A stretch of 64,000 nucleotides of DNA from Caldilineaceae bacterium (GTDB lineage: Bacteria > Chloroflexota > Anaerolineae > Caldilineales > Caldilineaceae): assembly GCA_022842065.1 (NCBI GenBank), contig JALHQH010000050.1:26475-90474 (forward strand). Reading direction: 5' to 3'. The notes under the pieces are model-generated. The model was given only the letters and a program-made list of their open reading frames with translations. It was not told the DNA's origin and did not search any database. The position numbers and the translations under genes were made by a program. Numbering within the stretch: position 1 is the first letter of the stretch; each line of letters opens with the position of its first letter. Shown here piece by piece: positions 63,895 to 64,000 of the stretch.

Positions 63895-64000
63895 TCTCCT
63901 CTCAAGCTGATTATGCGTAGCTGTTGCCTTGCAATGACCAGCTGTGACAATCCTGATATGCGCTTACGCTGCAGCCGTTGTCGAGGCACGATACATCGTG
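63895..64000. other. Right-edge intergenic sequence
   Basis: No gene. The last 14 bases form a small palindrome CACGAT-AC-ATCGTG, possibly part of a terminator or operator cut by the edge. Confidence 0.4.

Overview
The window looks like a chromosomal segment of a filamentous or thermophilic-type Chloroflexota bacterium (Anaerolineae/Caldilineales-like; this placement is inferred from gene content and not tested). Signs are the lipoproteins and membrane glycosyltransferases of Chloroflexota style, FemAB-like proteins, hrcA-grpE together, a small NHLP-clan (Os1348-like) protein, and many intergenic hairpins and short tandem repeats. Base composition is moderately G+C rich and even. No insertion sequence, prophage, CRISPR array or rRNA operon was seen. 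Genes are dense, with short gaps and several ATGA-type overlaps.

Layout. 1-3.6 kb: a sugar ABC transporter (permease cut by the left edge, lipoprotein binding protein) with a LacI-family regulator and operator-like palindromes. 3.6-6.9 kb: a large GH-A-like glycosidase with carboxypeptidase-regulatory-type repeats. 7.0-10.3 kb: five 13-bp tandem repeats, a MoxR ATPase/DUF58 pair, and rph. 10.5-10.9 kb: two tRNA-Ala genes (GGC, CGC), each with a promoter and terminator. 11.3-13.9 kb: a membrane-anchored Asp-box propeller, a NUDIX hydrolase and an Uma2-like pseudogene. 14.0-17.7 kb: a SAM-I riboswitch followed by metY-metX-metW (methionine synthesis). 17.8-20.0 kb: VOC protein, methyltransferase, glycosyltransferase. 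20.1-25.9 kb: sbcD-sbcC coupled to a REC-GAF-histidine kinase. 26-29.3 kb: holin-like membrane protein, GNAT, grpE, hrcA. 29.5-41.5 kb: a MITE-like element, envelope genes (sugar-phosphate transferase, duplicated FemAB, GT39 and SH3 lipoproteins) and REC/Hpt phosphorelay parts. 41.6-48.7 kb: rplI, a DUF2723 membrane protein, a C26 peptidase and gyrA. 48.8-53.4 kb: an AlbA_2/HATPase protein, a patterned TTGGGA array, lepB, deoC, the small NHLP-like protein and an MBL hydrolase. 53.4-59.5 kb: YiiX-like amidase, pentapeptide-repeat protein, two oxidoreductases, a hydrolase and Uma2. 59.5-64 kb: an oligopeptide/dipeptide-type ABC transporter (two ATPases, two permeases).

The most noteworthy signal is a family of three 49-bp palindromes upstream of rph, a NUDIX gene and hrcA. 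Each sits exactly 6 bp from a TATNCT -10-like hexamer, which points to a shared regulatory cassette or a mobile palindrome. Other points of interest are an array of TTGGGA words built from three copies of a 9+11-bp-spaced triplet upstream of lepB, two terminators in the SAM-riboswitch leader, mutually exclusive hairpins between metY and metX, and a repeat insertion in a DppC-type permease.
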